NCBI GenBank assembly: GCA_012729335.1 | Contig: JAAYDJ010000021.1 | Span: forward strand, 248,001-312,000 | Source: Bacteroidales bacterium | GTDB lineage: Bacteria; Bacteroidota; Bacteroidia; Bacteroidales; Prolixibacteraceae | Direction: 5' to 3' | DNA: 64,000 bases | Shown here: positions 46,101 through 54,230 of the stretch, piece by piece | How positions within the stretch are numbered: the stretch's first letter is position 1 | Layout of the letters: every line of letters begins with the position of its first letter | Program-made: the position numbers and the translations under genes | Notes under the pieces: generated by a model | Databases searched by the model: none | What the model saw: the letters and a program-made list of their open reading frames with translations, nothing else | What the model was told of the DNA's origin: nothing

Positions 46101-46421
46101 AAATTGCTCCAGGATTTCAAAATCATGGTCAAAGGCCAGAAAAACGTGATCCAGATCAGTGCCGACCTGCTCAATGCCGGGAACGCCGCCAGCACTGTGC
46201 TGCGCCACTTCGGCGTCCTGGATGGCGCCGACTGGGGCATCTACAAAAACCTGACCGTCTCCAACGGCGCCATCCTGCGCTCCGCTACCCCGGTCAACAA
46301 CGTGCCTACCTATACCATGTCGTATGTCAACGGAAAGCTGCCGGTGGAGACTTTCACCAACAGCCTGACCACTTCCAGTGTGTTCGGACTGCAGCTCGGC
46401 CTCCGCTATATCTTCAATTAA
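43104..46421 (+). CDS. Oar-like TonB-dependent outer membrane receptor
   Basis: 1105 residues. Signal peptide ends near AAYSQ; then a carboxypeptidase-regulatory-like domain (about 33-118: GMSGRVISDGGEALPGAAV, FVGYSTGKYSEITL). Next a plug domain with RDGRLNNINIDGANFNNNFG and FDVRQANFTGAGINAVTKSG, and a large barrel ending in GLQLGLRYIFN. The GRDGR and VTKSGNNTFSGS style is that of Oar-type receptors rather than SusC, and no SusD gene follows. The substrate is unknown. It is a monocistronic unit with a terminator. Confidence 0.9.
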   Translation: MKSCMNKQIRKLSVMMLLLCMSVVAAYSQVTTSGMSGRVISDGGEALPGAAVVAVHTPSGTQYGTITNSEGRFTLQGMRPGGPYTVDISFVGYSTGKYSEITLLLGESFILNATLRESTVDVGEVLVVGAAPSAFGTDKTGAATNISNEVLNTMPSISRSISDFTRLSPYSGGGNAFAGRDGRLNNINIDGANFNNNFGLSSNNMPGGDAQPISLDAIEEVQVNIAPFDVRQANFTGAGINAVTKSGNNTFSGSAYSYYRNQDFNGRYVGSERLKEAAQTSTTIIGGRLGGPIIKNKLFFFVNGEYENSPYPGMEYLAARSGVTGSNVTRVPSSDLEEFSSLLKSKYGYETGPYENYGSFASQNHKILARVDWNINEQHKLTVRYNTVSSTNDQIVNGTSAPNPRASSNRVSKDAMSFQNTNYGFLNTVNSLVGELNSNFGGKFSNQFLATYTKIQDTRTSPSTLFPFIDIWDGNGNSYMSAGYELFTYNNDVVNNVMTVTDNFTYYLGKHTLTAGASFEKLYFGNSYMRYGTSFYRFKDFAAFKDHVNGGASQPIAFGITYSLTPGDDKPMAELDFGQFSAYLQDIFSVTENFKLTYGVRVDLPIYLNELTDNPAVSALTFANGEKLNLGEWPASKLLWSPRVGFNWDVKGDKSLKLRGGTGIFTGRLPFVFFTNQPTNSGMIQNTVEITNTAQLATLDFNPDPWFHLSNTELFPTTAGTKAPGSLASVSADFKMPQVWRSNLAADIKLPLDMVLTLEGLYTKDINAIVQRDANLAPSNPALTYNGPDNRPIWTPTTAGRRIVSSISNAMVMENTDQGYSYNLTAQLTFPVVKNLEGMVAYTYSMAKDITGNPGSQAASAWSNNVSVRGQNDLDLSYSQYLTPHKVVGSLSYKLEYAQKMAATTFSVYYSGYNAGNFSYRYGNDFNGDGVTSDLIYIPKDPSEIKFVDLKVGGVTYTAQEQVNAFFRYVNQDKYLSKHKGQYAERNGAYFPWYNRFDIKLLQDFKIMVKGQKNVIQISADLLNAGNAASTVLRHFGVLDGADWGIYKNLTVSNGAILRSATPVNNVPTYTMSYVNGKLPVETFTNSLTTSSVFGLQLGLRYIFN

Positions 46422-46442
46422 CCCATATCTCACCTTACCTTG

Positions 46443-46476
46443 AAAAGGTCGCTTCCGAAAGGGAGCGGCCTTTTTT
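46443..46476 (+). terminator. Terminator after the Oar-like receptor
   Basis: AAAAGGTCGCTTCC, loop GAAA, GGGAGCGGCCTTTT with two G-T wobbles, then more T. A stable GNRA-capped hairpin with T-run, about 21 nt after the stop. Confidence 0.85.
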
Positions 46477-46580
46477 AATATCAGGATATCAGAGTAACGG
46501 AAGGAGTACTTATCAGAATGCCGGAAGTATTTTTTAAAAAAAAATAGTACCCTGTGATACATAGTACTGTAATTTATTTA

Positions 46581-46588
46581 TATATTTG
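46581..46588 (+). promoter_or_regulatory. Putative -7 element and possible operator repeats for PadR-PspC
   Basis: TATATTTG lies 94 nt before the PadR ATG. Just upstream the sequence ATAGTAC occurs twice (about 46546 and 46561), the second containing the palindrome AGTACT, and AGTAC also occurs at about 46507. These could be sites for PadR autoregulation (inference). Confidence 0.4.
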
Positions 46589-46682
46589 CAATACCAATTA
46601 CAATGTAAAAGAAGGAATAATCCTATATAAAGTATTATTGCCTCAAAGCCGGAACAGTTAAACAAGAAAAAAGGGTAACAAA

Positions 46683-47111
46683 ATGAACATTGAAAACACG
46701 AAAGCGCAGATGCGCAAGGGAGTGCTGGAGTATTGCATACTTCTGGTGCTCAGGGGGAGGCCTCTCTATGCCAGCGACATCATTTCCGAGCTGAAGGAAG
46801 CCCGGATGATTGTGGTAGAGGGGACGCTCTATCCGTTGCTGACCCGCCTGAAGAATGACAAACTGCTCACCTACAAATGGGAGGAGTCGTCACAGGGACC
46901 TCCGCGGAAATATTACGAACTTACTCCGGAAGGGCTTGCCTTTCTGGGGGAACTGGAGGAATCGTGGAGTGAACTGGTGGAAGCCGTGGCAAGGATCAGG
47001 GAGCACCACCAAAATGCCGGCGACCCGGTGGAATCAGGGCATACCGGAGCGGCTGAAAGTACTGCAGAAACAGAAGAGAGAGAAGAAACAGAAACAACAG
47101 AAAACCATTAA
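46683..47111 (+). CDS. PadR-family transcriptional regulator
   Basis: 142 residues. The winged-helix opening AQMRKGVLEYCILLVLRGRP, then LYASDIISELKEA and VVEGTLYPLLTRLKNDKLL, SSQGPPRKYYELTPEGLAFL are the PadR signature. The last 25 residues are a low-complexity Glu/Thr tail (TAETEEREETETTE), unusual for the family. It lies 11 nt before a PspC-domain gene, a pair common in Bacteroidota, and probably represses the operon. Confidence 0.93.
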   Translation: MNIENTKAQMRKGVLEYCILLVLRGRPLYASDIISELKEARMIVVEGTLYPLLTRLKNDKLLTYKWEESSQGPPRKYYELTPEGLAFLGELEESWSELVEAVARIREHHQNAGDPVESGHTGAAESTAETEEREETETTENH

Positions 47112-47122
47112 AAACGGAAACA

Positions 47123-48766
47123 ATGAAGAAGACATTCACCATTAATATCAGCGGCACGCTTTTTCACATCGAGGAAGATGCTTACGAGAAGCTCCAGGGG
47201 TATCTGGTCAAGCTGAAGAATCATTTTGGCGGCAGTCAGGAAGGCCGCGAGATTGTGGCCGACATCGAAATGAGGATTGCGGAGTTGTTCACTGAAAAGG
47301 GGAAGGGAGAGCACAAGGTCATTGTGAGCGAATGGGTGGACGAGGTAATTTCCACGATGGGGATGCCTGAGGATTTTGAGGCCCAGGAAGGGGAGAAAAC
47401 TTCCCCGGCGGGGATCACCCGGCGGAAACGGCGTTTGTACCGGAGTGGCGACAACCGGGTTTTTGCGGGGGTATGCAGCGGATTGGCACAATATTTCAGG
47501 ATTGACCCCCTGGTGATGCGAATTCTGTTCGTGGTTTTGTTCTTTGCCAATGGAGTGGGATTATTGGCCTATTTGATCCTGTGGATAGCGGTACCCAGGG
47601 CGCAGACCACTTCCCAAAGGCTGGAGATGCGGGGGGAAGAGGTGACCATTTCTAACATTGAACGGTCGGTGAAGGAGGAACCTCAGGCTGCGGGGACCGG
47701 AAGTGCGCCGGAGGCTGTGGCCTCCTCCCTGGCGTCCCAGCCTGCCGCACCGCGGCAAGGTGACCGCTCCCCGGATATTGCCCGCTCTTTGCTCCGGATC
47801 ATTGCCGTCACCTTCGGGATTTTCCTGATGCTGGCCGGTTTCCTGGGATTGCTGGGATTCATCTCCACGGTGGTGGTGGGACAGACCTTCCTGGCCGACT
47901 GGCCGGTGATGTGGAATCCTGATCTTCCTTTCAACGGATTGCTGAGCCAGTTTATCACTCCTTCGGGAGCAGCCTGGGGCCTTTTCTTCCTGGCCCTGCT
48001 GGCGGGCATTCCCCTGCTGGCCATGCTTTACATCGGTACCAAACTGGTCTTCCGTTACCGCTCCAACAATACCGCCATCGGCCTGATCATGGTCGGGCTC
48101 TGGCTGGTGGGACTGGTGGGACTGGTCTCCGTGTCGGCACGGGAAGCCGGAAATTTTAAAAGTACTTCTACCCTGTCGGGATCTGAAACCCTTTATCCCA
48201 CACCCGGGAAAACCCTCCGCCTGCAGATTGCCGAAAGCCGCTTCGACGATTTCGACGAACTCAGCTGGGATCTTCCCCGGAGCAAAGCCGTCATGGCTGA
48301 CGATAAAATCATTTTGCTGGGTGAACCCCGCCTCGATATTGAAAAATCGGCTACCTCCGATTTTATCCTGGTGATTAAAAAGCAATCGCGGGGACGGACA
48401 CAGCAGGACGCCAGTGAGAATATCCGCTCCATCGTCTATCAATATCAGCTTACCGATACCACGCTCACCCTGGATCCCTGGTTTCTGCTTGGCGATGACG
48501 CCAAATGGCGCAATCAGCGCCTTGACCTGACCCTGAAGGTCCCTGAAGGCGCTGCGGTCTTCCTCTCCGAGGGTCTGGAGGAGATCATCTGGGATATCGA
48601 AAACGTCACCAATACATGGGACAGGGAGATGATAGGCAAGAGCTGGATTATGCTTCCTGAGGGGCTCACGATGAAAGATGCGCCGGCATCGGCGGCCGAT
48701 TCCGTGACACAGACAGCTCCGGCAGATACGCTCCGGGAGGCCACATCCTCGGAATCCCTGAATTAA
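47123..48766 (+). CDS. PspC-domain inner membrane protein
   Basis: 547 residues. The N-terminal 95 residues (KTFTINISGTLFHIEEDAY; GREIVADIEMRIAELF) form a small cytoplasmic domain. The PspC domain follows at about 103-160: RLYRSGDNRVFAGVCSGLAQYF, then a membrane segment LFVVLFFANGVGLLAYLILW. Three more hydrophobic segments lie at about 225-250, 285-310 and 320-340, then a C-terminal beta-rich, probably periplasmic domain of about 200 residues. Its likely role is envelope-stress response or membrane maintenance under PadR control. Confidence 0.88.
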   Translation: MKKTFTINISGTLFHIEEDAYEKLQGYLVKLKNHFGGSQEGREIVADIEMRIAELFTEKGKGEHKVIVSEWVDEVISTMGMPEDFEAQEGEKTSPAGITRRKRRLYRSGDNRVFAGVCSGLAQYFRIDPLVMRILFVVLFFANGVGLLAYLILWIAVPRAQTTSQRLEMRGEEVTISNIERSVKEEPQAAGTGSAPEAVASSLASQPAAPRQGDRSPDIARSLLRIIAVTFGIFLMLAGFLGLLGFISTVVVGQTFLADWPVMWNPDLPFNGLLSQFITPSGAAWGLFFLALLAGIPLLAMLYIGTKLVFRYRSNNTAIGLIMVGLWLVGLVGLVSVSAREAGNFKSTSTLSGSETLYPTPGKTLRLQIAESRFDDFDELSWDLPRSKAVMADDKIILLGEPRLDIEKSATSDFILVIKKQSRGRTQQDASENIRSIVYQYQLTDTTLTLDPWFLLGDDAKWRNQRLDLTLKVPEGAAVFLSEGLEEIIWDIENVTNTWDREMIGKSWIMLPEGLTMKDAPASAADSVTQTAPADTLREATSSESLN

Positions 48767-48784
48767 ACATCCTATTGGCGGGAA

Positions 48785-49747
48785 TCAGAAAAAAGCATAG
48801 ACGAGATCATCGTCGGGGGTAAGGCCGCATCCGGCAAGGGTGTCGGCCACCTCTTCATAAAGGTGGGGGAGGCCTGAGAGAGCCCTGGCCACCTCACCCC
48901 TGGCCGCCAGTGTAAGAAAGGGAGCCTCAAGGTGTGCCGCCGTGATCATTCCTTTTTCCACTTGCAGGTGTACGGTGATTTCTCCGGCGGGAAGAGACGT
49001 GGTCCGCATGAAATGGTATGCGGGTGAGTAAAAAAAGGTCCATTCCCGCGTGTGAAACTTTTCTTCCGCAAGCCGGCTGATTTCCCGCTGTTCTGCATGA
49101 GGGAGCTCTGCCATCAGGCTTTCCGGGTCCTGCCTCAGCCGGGAGTGGAGAAGGTGGGCAATAAATTCGCCGGTGGTCATTACCGCCGGAAGAAACTCCG
49201 CGATATTGGCCACGGTGCTGCGGTTCGACTGGACGGCCTTGCCCTGGTAAGCGCCGGGAACGACCCTGATGGCATGGCCCAGGGCGGCCAGATCGGCGTT
49301 AAAAAGAAGGGTGCCATGGTGCAGCACCCTGTTTTTATAGACATGCTCGGCATTCCCCGACACCTTTTTCCCCTCCACCAACAAATCGTTTCGTCCTGAG
49401 GTCACCGCGTGTACCCCCAGTTCACGCAAGGCCTCCCTGACGGGTTCCGTAAACCTTGAAAAACTGATCTCCTGCGGCCCCGAAACACTTTTTATGCAGG
49501 TGAAATTGACGTTTCCCCGGTCATGAAAGACCGTACCTCCTCCCGAAATACGGCGCGCCAGCCTGATGCCGTGTTCCCTGACATACCTGTAGTTGATTTC
49601 TCCCATCATATTCTGGTGCTTGCCGGCCACCACGGTGTCCTCGCTTTGCCAGATCATGAAGATATCCTCCTGGTAATTCTTCAGTAAAAACTCCTCCGCC
49701 GCCAGGCAGAACCAGGGGTCGGTCTCTTTCAGATGGATGCACAGCAT
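48785..49747 (-). CDS. lplA: Lipoate-protein ligase A
   Basis: 320 residues. Attaches lipoate to E2 and GcvH proteins. The ligase signature RRISGGGTVFHDRGN is at 65-79, followed by the Lys128 region DLLVEGKKVSGNAEH with Lys as the likely adenylate contact, and GTLLFNADL. A C-terminal accessory domain (about 230-320) is present, as in ligases that activate free lipoate. The gene stands alone, convergent to the PspC gene. Confidence 0.92.
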   Translation of the reverse strand: MLCIHLKETDPWFCLAAEEFLLKNYQEDIFMIWQSEDTVVAGKHQNMMGEINYRYVREHGIRLARRISGGGTVFHDRGNVNFTCIKSVSGPQEISFSRFTEPVREALRELGVHAVTSGRNDLLVEGKKVSGNAEHVYKNRVLHHGTLLFNADLAALGHAIRVVPGAYQGKAVQSNRSTVANIAEFLPAVMTTGEFIAHLLHSRLRQDPESLMAELPHAEQREISRLAEEKFHTREWTFFYSPAYHFMRTTSLPAGEITVHLQVEKGMITAAHLEAPFLTLAARGEVARALSGLPHLYEEVADTLAGCGLTPDDDLVYAFF

Positions 49748-49892
49748 TTGCTCAGCCCTTTTATCGGGACGAAGATAGTAAAAATGGGTGGCGTTACCGG
49801 AAGCGTATCAGATGCTCTTCTGAGCCTTCAATTCCGGAAAAACAGAACAGAAGCATAACCTCCCGGAACCGGCTGAACATCGGATTACCTGC

Positions 49893-49910
49893 CCGGAATC
49901 CAGATTCCGG
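49893..49910. repeat. 8-bp perfect inverted repeat
   Basis: CCGGAATC-CA-GATTCCGG lies between lplA and the TonB receptor gene, in a 250-nt spacer with no gene. There is no T-run on either strand. It could be an operator for lplA or a 3' hairpin of the receptor mRNA. Confidence 0.5.
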
Positions 49911-49997
49911 AAGCGCAGATCAGAGCTGCAAGGCATCGGAACCGCGGTTTATCGGACCGGTTTCCGCAGGAACCAGGTTGTGCATGGATTATCCCGG

Positions 49998-52382
49998 TCA
50001 GAACTCCAGGATAATCCCAATAGAGGGCAGGAAGGTCCCGGTGGTGTTTTTAACCGTGCGCAGCCGGTAACGGGTGCCCTCATCGGTCAGAAGGAAATTG
50101 CCCTGGTCGTCTGTTTCCCTGACGACGATGTCGTTTTGGTCAGCCTGGAAGTTGTAGAAATTCTGGAAGTCAATATAGAATTTCGCAGTCACCCTGTTGA
50201 GGTACCAGGCCTTGTCAATGCGGACGTCGAGCTGGTGGAAAGGGTTGTAACGGGCGCTGTTCAGGCGGGCATTATCGGGGCTCGGACCGCCGGTCAGGTT
50301 CCACACCTCCACCAGGGCGCTTTTTTCGAGATCCCAGGGGGTGTAGGGGAGGCCGCCCACATAGCGCCAGCGGATCCCCGTGCGCCAGTTTCTCTTCATC
50401 TCCTTCGTGGAGGTGAGTACCAGCAGGTGTTTGCTGTCCCAGCTCGAAGGGATGAACGCTCCCTTCCAGTCGGTGAACTCGCTTCTCACCAGGGTGTAGG
50501 AGAGGTTGAGGTTAAATCCTTTACCGGTGATGCGGGTCTGGAACTCGGCGCCGTAAGCCCTTCCCTCCGAGGTGGAGGTCAGCCTCTCATCGCCGATGAC
50601 TCCAAAATCGGCCCCTTTGTTGGCCAGGCTGATGGAGTCGTTGACCGAAAAGGGATAATGGCCGTACCCCTTGTAGAACGCTTCCGCCGATAAGAGAATG
50701 CCGGTTTGAGGCCGGTACTCCACACCCCCGATGAGGTGATCGACCGAAATGTATTTCAGGTTGTTGGCTTTATTGACATACACCCCATTCTCCTTGTATC
50801 CCAGGGAGGTATAGGAGGGCAACTGGTAGTATCTGCCGGTATTGAAGTTAAGGCTCCACCGGTCGGTGAGGGCGTAGGAGGCTGAAAAGCGGGGTGAGAA
50901 CTGCCTGAGCAGGTTGCTCATGGTGCTGGAATAGTTGTTGGCGTCGGCCCTGAACCCCAGGGACAGGGTGAGCCGTTCCCCGAAAACAGGTTTGCTGGCC
51001 TGGGCGAAAAGTCCCCATTTCAGGAGGTTCAGATCGGTTTCATAACTGATGTCGGTGACCTGACCGCCATAAAACCTGCGTGCCGCCGTATTGTTGGTAT
51101 AGGTCACCTGCTCGGCGGAGACTCCGAAGTTGATCCTGTATCCGTCGATACGGGTGTTGTTCTCCACCCTGAATTTGTTTTCGATCTCCTCCGACAGGTA
51201 GTCGAAGGTTTTGTTTTCTTCGGAACTGTCGTCGTTTTCGAGGTATTTGTATGCGCGGTTGCTGAGGTGGTTACGGCTGAGGACCACCGTCTGGTAGCTG
51301 TTTTCGCGGAAATGCTTGTAAACGGCTCCCACGGTGTAGTTCCACTGCTCGTTCACGGGAATGGTGCCCAGGATGTATTTTTGCTGGTCGTCGGGGTTAT
51401 CAATGCCCAGGTTGAGTTCGTTCACATCGATGGCCCCCAGGCCGGTGAAGGTCAGTTCGTTCTTCTTGTCGAAACGGGTGCGCACCTTGAATTGCATGTC
51501 GTTGAAGGTGGGAAGAAAGGGGAGTTCAATGATTCCGAAGAGGAATTTGAGGTAGGAGCGGCGGGCTGAGACGATGTAGGTGGTTTTTTCTCCGGCGGGG
51601 CCGTCAAGGGTTGCAGACACCTCGCTGGCACCCACAGAACCACGGAATTTCAGTTTGTCGCTGTTGCCGTCGACCTGGGAAAACTCGAGGACCCCGCTGA
51701 GGGCGTTGCCACGGTTGGCGGGGAAAGCCCCTGAATAGTAATTGACTTCCCTGAGGAGGTCGGCGTTGAGGATCCCCACGGGGCCTCCCGAGGCGCCCTG
51801 TGTGGCAAAATGGTTGATGTTGGGGACTTCCACCCCGTCAAGGAAAAAGCGGCTTTCAGAGGGCCCTCCCCCCCGGATAATGATGTCATTCCGGAAGGCG
51901 GGGGTGGACTGTACCCCCGGAAAGGACTGGATGACCCGGGAGATGTCACGGTTGGCACCCGGACTGTTTTCGATTTCCCCGATGGCTATGGTGCGCAGGC
52001 TCACCGGACTCTCCTCGGTTTTCCGGAAGGGCGTGGCCGTGACGGTGACTTCTTCGATGGCCTGGGCACTGACTCTCATCGGAATCTCCACGGAGGCCAT
52101 ACGGGCGCTGCTGATTTCAATCTCAGGCGATAACGCCTGCTCATACCCCACAAAGGAGGCCTGGATACGCACAAAACCCGGCTTCAGTCCGGTGATCAGA
52201 AAATTCCCATCCATGTCGGTGATGGTCCCCGTGGTAGTACCTGACACCACCACATTGACGAACGGAAGCGGCTCGTTGCTCACCGCATCGAAGACCCGCC
52301 CCCTCACTGATGCCTGCTGTGAAAAGGCGATCATGGGAATCATGATAAGCAGGAGCGGAAGGATATGCTTAATTTTAATCAT
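49998..52382 (-). CDS. TonB-dependent receptor with carboxypeptidase-regulatory-like domain
   Basis: 794 residues. Signal peptide (MIKIKHILPLLLIMIPMIAFSQ), a beta-sandwich domain at about 24-110 (VRGRVFDAVSNEPLPFVNVVV, TDMDGNFLITGL), a plug (about 115-225; PGANRDISRVIQSFPGVQST, DIIIRGGGPSESRFFLDGVE) and a barrel ending in GTFLPSIGIILEF. It transports an unknown ligand with TonB energy. It lies 24 nt after the lipoprotein gene, so the two probably act together. Confidence 0.92.
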   Translation of the reverse strand: MIKIKHILPLLLIMIPMIAFSQQASVRGRVFDAVSNEPLPFVNVVVSGTTTGTITDMDGNFLITGLKPGFVRIQASFVGYEQALSPEIEISSARMASVEIPMRVSAQAIEEVTVTATPFRKTEESPVSLRTIAIGEIENSPGANRDISRVIQSFPGVQSTPAFRNDIIIRGGGPSESRFFLDGVEVPNINHFATQGASGGPVGILNADLLREVNYYSGAFPANRGNALSGVLEFSQVDGNSDKLKFRGSVGASEVSATLDGPAGEKTTYIVSARRSYLKFLFGIIELPFLPTFNDMQFKVRTRFDKKNELTFTGLGAIDVNELNLGIDNPDDQQKYILGTIPVNEQWNYTVGAVYKHFRENSYQTVVLSRNHLSNRAYKYLENDDSSEENKTFDYLSEEIENKFRVENNTRIDGYRINFGVSAEQVTYTNNTAARRFYGGQVTDISYETDLNLLKWGLFAQASKPVFGERLTLSLGFRADANNYSSTMSNLLRQFSPRFSASYALTDRWSLNFNTGRYYQLPSYTSLGYKENGVYVNKANNLKYISVDHLIGGVEYRPQTGILLSAEAFYKGYGHYPFSVNDSISLANKGADFGVIGDERLTSTSEGRAYGAEFQTRITGKGFNLNLSYTLVRSEFTDWKGAFIPSSWDSKHLLVLTSTKEMKRNWRTGIRWRYVGGLPYTPWDLEKSALVEVWNLTGGPSPDNARLNSARYNPFHQLDVRIDKAWYLNRVTAKFYIDFQNFYNFQADQNDIVVRETDDQGNFLLTDEGTRYRLRTVKNTTGTFLPSIGIILEF

Positions 52383-52406
52383 ATATCTTAATTCTGAGTA
52401 TGTTAA

Positions 52407-53147
52407 TCAGGGTTGTGGTTTTATGTTAACACGCACCGAGTGAAGGATTTCCCTGGCGGTGGTCAGTGTGGTCAGGTCGGTATAAAGGTGCCCGTCGCGG
52501 CCTGAGGGATGCCCGTGGCCTATGGGGTTCAGAAAAACGGTTTCCTCAGGGTGGGCCGGATCGATCACGCCGGCATAAACCAGGCTGGGCTGGAGGGATC
52601 CAAAATAATCGTTGTCTCCCGGGAATCTGCCGTTGGTCCAGAAAGCGTTGGCATCCCAGGCCTTGTTGATTTCCAGCAATATCCTGAAGCGGGCCTCCCG
52701 GCTGCCGGTCAACCGGCTGTGGAGCCGGAAGCTGCCCCCGGGTGTGGCGGCCGTCAGGGCATCGGGAACCGGATTTTCCGGAGAGGGAATAAACAGTCCG
52801 TCGGGGGCTTTCACGTTCCGCTTGTGGGCCCAATAGGGAAGGGTGGCCGGCCGGCGCGCAGCCCCCGCCTTGTTGTCCCATTTCCCCGGTCCCAACTGCC
52901 CGTGACCGTATATCCCCCGGGCCACATACTGCGTGACAAACAACGTCTCCAGGTAATTCCCTTCCAGATCTTCCGCCCACACCGCCAGACTGGGATGATT
53001 GTAGGCCTCTCCCTGCGTGATCTCCAACAGCAGGGCGTTCCCCCTTCCCGCAAGATTGGTCGTGACCTCCAGCTCCTCTACCACCGTTCCCCGCGGCGAT
53101 ATGCAGGAAGCCAGGAAAAACAATGCGACAAAAATCGTATTTCTCAT
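52407..53147 (-). CDS. Lipoprotein with DUF2271-like pattern
   Basis: 246 residues. Short signal with lipobox LASC (Cys15). The mature part has HPSLAVWAEDLEGNYLETLFV, an RPATLPYWAHKRN segment, PDALTAATPGGSF and RILLEINKAWDANAFWTNG. The order (AVWxED-x-TL, then DA-TxATPxG, then an E-containing strand) resembles DUF2271 periplasmic proteins, which occur in flavinylation and iron-related loci; this is a pattern-based guess. It is the first gene of a two-gene unit with the TonB receptor, so a ligand-handling role is likely. Confidence 0.65.
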   Translation of the reverse strand: MRNTIFVALFFLASCISPRGTVVEELEVTTNLAGRGNALLLEITQGEAYNHPSLAVWAEDLEGNYLETLFVTQYVARGIYGHGQLGPGKWDNKAGAARRPATLPYWAHKRNVKAPDGLFIPSPENPVPDALTAATPGGSFRLHSRLTGSREARFRILLEINKAWDANAFWTNGRFPGDNDYFGSLQPSLVYAGVIDPAHPEETVFLNPIGHGHPSGRDGHLYTDLTTLTTAREILHSVRVNIKPQP

Positions 53148-53294
53148 ATATTCAGTTTCTTAATGTACATTACCAGGACTTTATTCCCGCCGGCGCCTGC
53201 CGCCCTTCATCCGGAATGCGTGTCCTTAAGTTTGTTTTATAATTATTCCGAAAAGTTAAACATTTTATAAGGCAGGAAGTTCACGGCCAATTCC

Positions 53295-53302
53295 TATTTT
53301 TG
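53295..53302 (+). promoter_or_regulatory. Putative -7 element for dtd
   Basis: TATTTTTG, 21 nt before the dtd ATG. Predicted leader about 14 nt. Confidence 0.5.
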
Positions 53303-53323
53303 TAAAATTAAAAGGATAGCGGG

Positions 53324-53779
53324 ATGCGTGCAGTCATACAGAGGGTATCGGAAGCGATGGTTAGTGTAGCCGGGGAGGTGGTCTCGTCCATCGGACCCGG
53401 GCTGATGGTTTTAGTGGGCATGGAAGCGTCCGACGACGGGGAGGATATCGCATGGCTGACCAGGAAGATGGTACAGCTGCGGATTTTCAATGATGCGCAG
53501 GGGGTGATGAATCTGCCGCTGACGGAGGTGGGGGGAGAGGTGATGCTGGTGAGCCAGTTCACCTTGCATGCCAGCACGAAGAAAGGGAACAGGCCCTCCT
53601 ATATCAGGGCGGCGCGGCCTGAGACGGCGGTGCCCTTGTACGAAAGTCTGTTGGTTTCCCTGGAGGAAGCGCTGGGAAAACCTGTGGCCAGGGGTATTTT
53701 TGGCGCCGACATGAAGGTGGCCCTGGTCAACGACGGGCCGGTGACCATCATTCTCGATTCGCGCCAGCGGGAATTCTGA
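53324..53779 (+). CDS. dtd: D-aminoacyl-tRNA deacylase
   Basis: 151 residues. Removes D-amino acids (and glycine from tRNA-Ala) from mischarged tRNA. The opening MRAVIQRVSEAMVSV, the SQFTL motif (about 77-81) and the NDGPVTIIL motif near the C-terminus (Gly-Pro carbonyl hook) are all present, so it should be active. mazG follows and deoC after it, a gene order I recall as common in Bacteroidota, often with uvrC. Confidence 0.96.
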   Translation: MRAVIQRVSEAMVSVAGEVVSSIGPGLMVLVGMEASDDGEDIAWLTRKMVQLRIFNDAQGVMNLPLTEVGGEVMLVSQFTLHASTKKGNRPSYIRAARPETAVPLYESLLVSLEEALGKPVARGIFGADMKVALVNDGPVTIILDSRQREF

Positions 53780-53876
53780 GCGCCAATGGGTTTATGCCCA
53801 TCGGAAAAGGGGTGTGTGCTGAACGGGCTTTTTGCTTCAGAAGGAAGTCAGGGGGCGCATTACGCCGAATAATCGT

Positions 53877-53884
53877 TATTTTTG
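53877..53884 (+). promoter_or_regulatory. -7 element abutting the mazG start
   Basis: TATTTTTG ends exactly 4 nt before ATG 53889, the same geometry as at dnaG. It predicts a leaderless or nearly leaderless mRNA. Confidence 0.5.
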
Positions 53885-53888
53885 TGTA

Positions 53889-54224
53889 ATGGAAGAGATG
53901 ACGATCCGCGGGGCGCAGGAGTTGGTTGACGCCTGGATCAGAAAATATGGGGTCAGGTATTTCAGCGAGCTGACCAATCTGGCCGTACTGACGGAGGAGG
54001 TGGGGGAGCTGGCCCGGGTGATGGCCCGCACCTATGGTGACCAGTCCTTTAAGGAGAGTGACCTGGGACGCGACCTGAGCGATGAAATGGCCGATGTACT
54101 GTGGGTGCTGATCTGTCTGGCCAACCAGACCGGGGTGGACCTGACGGAGGCCTTCCGCAGGAATATGGAGAAGAAAAGCAGCCGTGACGCCACCCGCCAT
54201 CTGCACAATGACAAACTAAAATAA
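53889..54224 (+). CDS. MazG-like nucleotide pyrophosphohydrolase
   Basis: 111 residues from ATG 53889; an earlier in-frame ATG at 53832 would add 19 residues unlike the family. All-alpha NTP-PPase fold: E36-E-V-G-E40 then E66-x2-D69 (DEMADVLWVLICLAN) supply the magnesium-binding acidic residues. It probably hydrolyses non-canonical (d)NTPs. It lies between dtd and deoC; the deoC start follows after 6 nt. Confidence 0.9.
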   Translation: MEEMTIRGAQELVDAWIRKYGVRYFSELTNLAVLTEEVGELARVMARTYGDQSFKESDLGRDLSDEMADVLWVLICLANQTGVDLTEAFRRNMEKKSSRDATRHLHNDKLK

Positions 54225-54230
54225 AGCAAA

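Noticed and set aside
43104-46421. SusC/SusD polysaccharide utilisation locus
   Set aside because: The receptor is Oar-like, no SusD, glycoside hydrolase or sulfatase gene is near, and the next genes are PadR-PspC.
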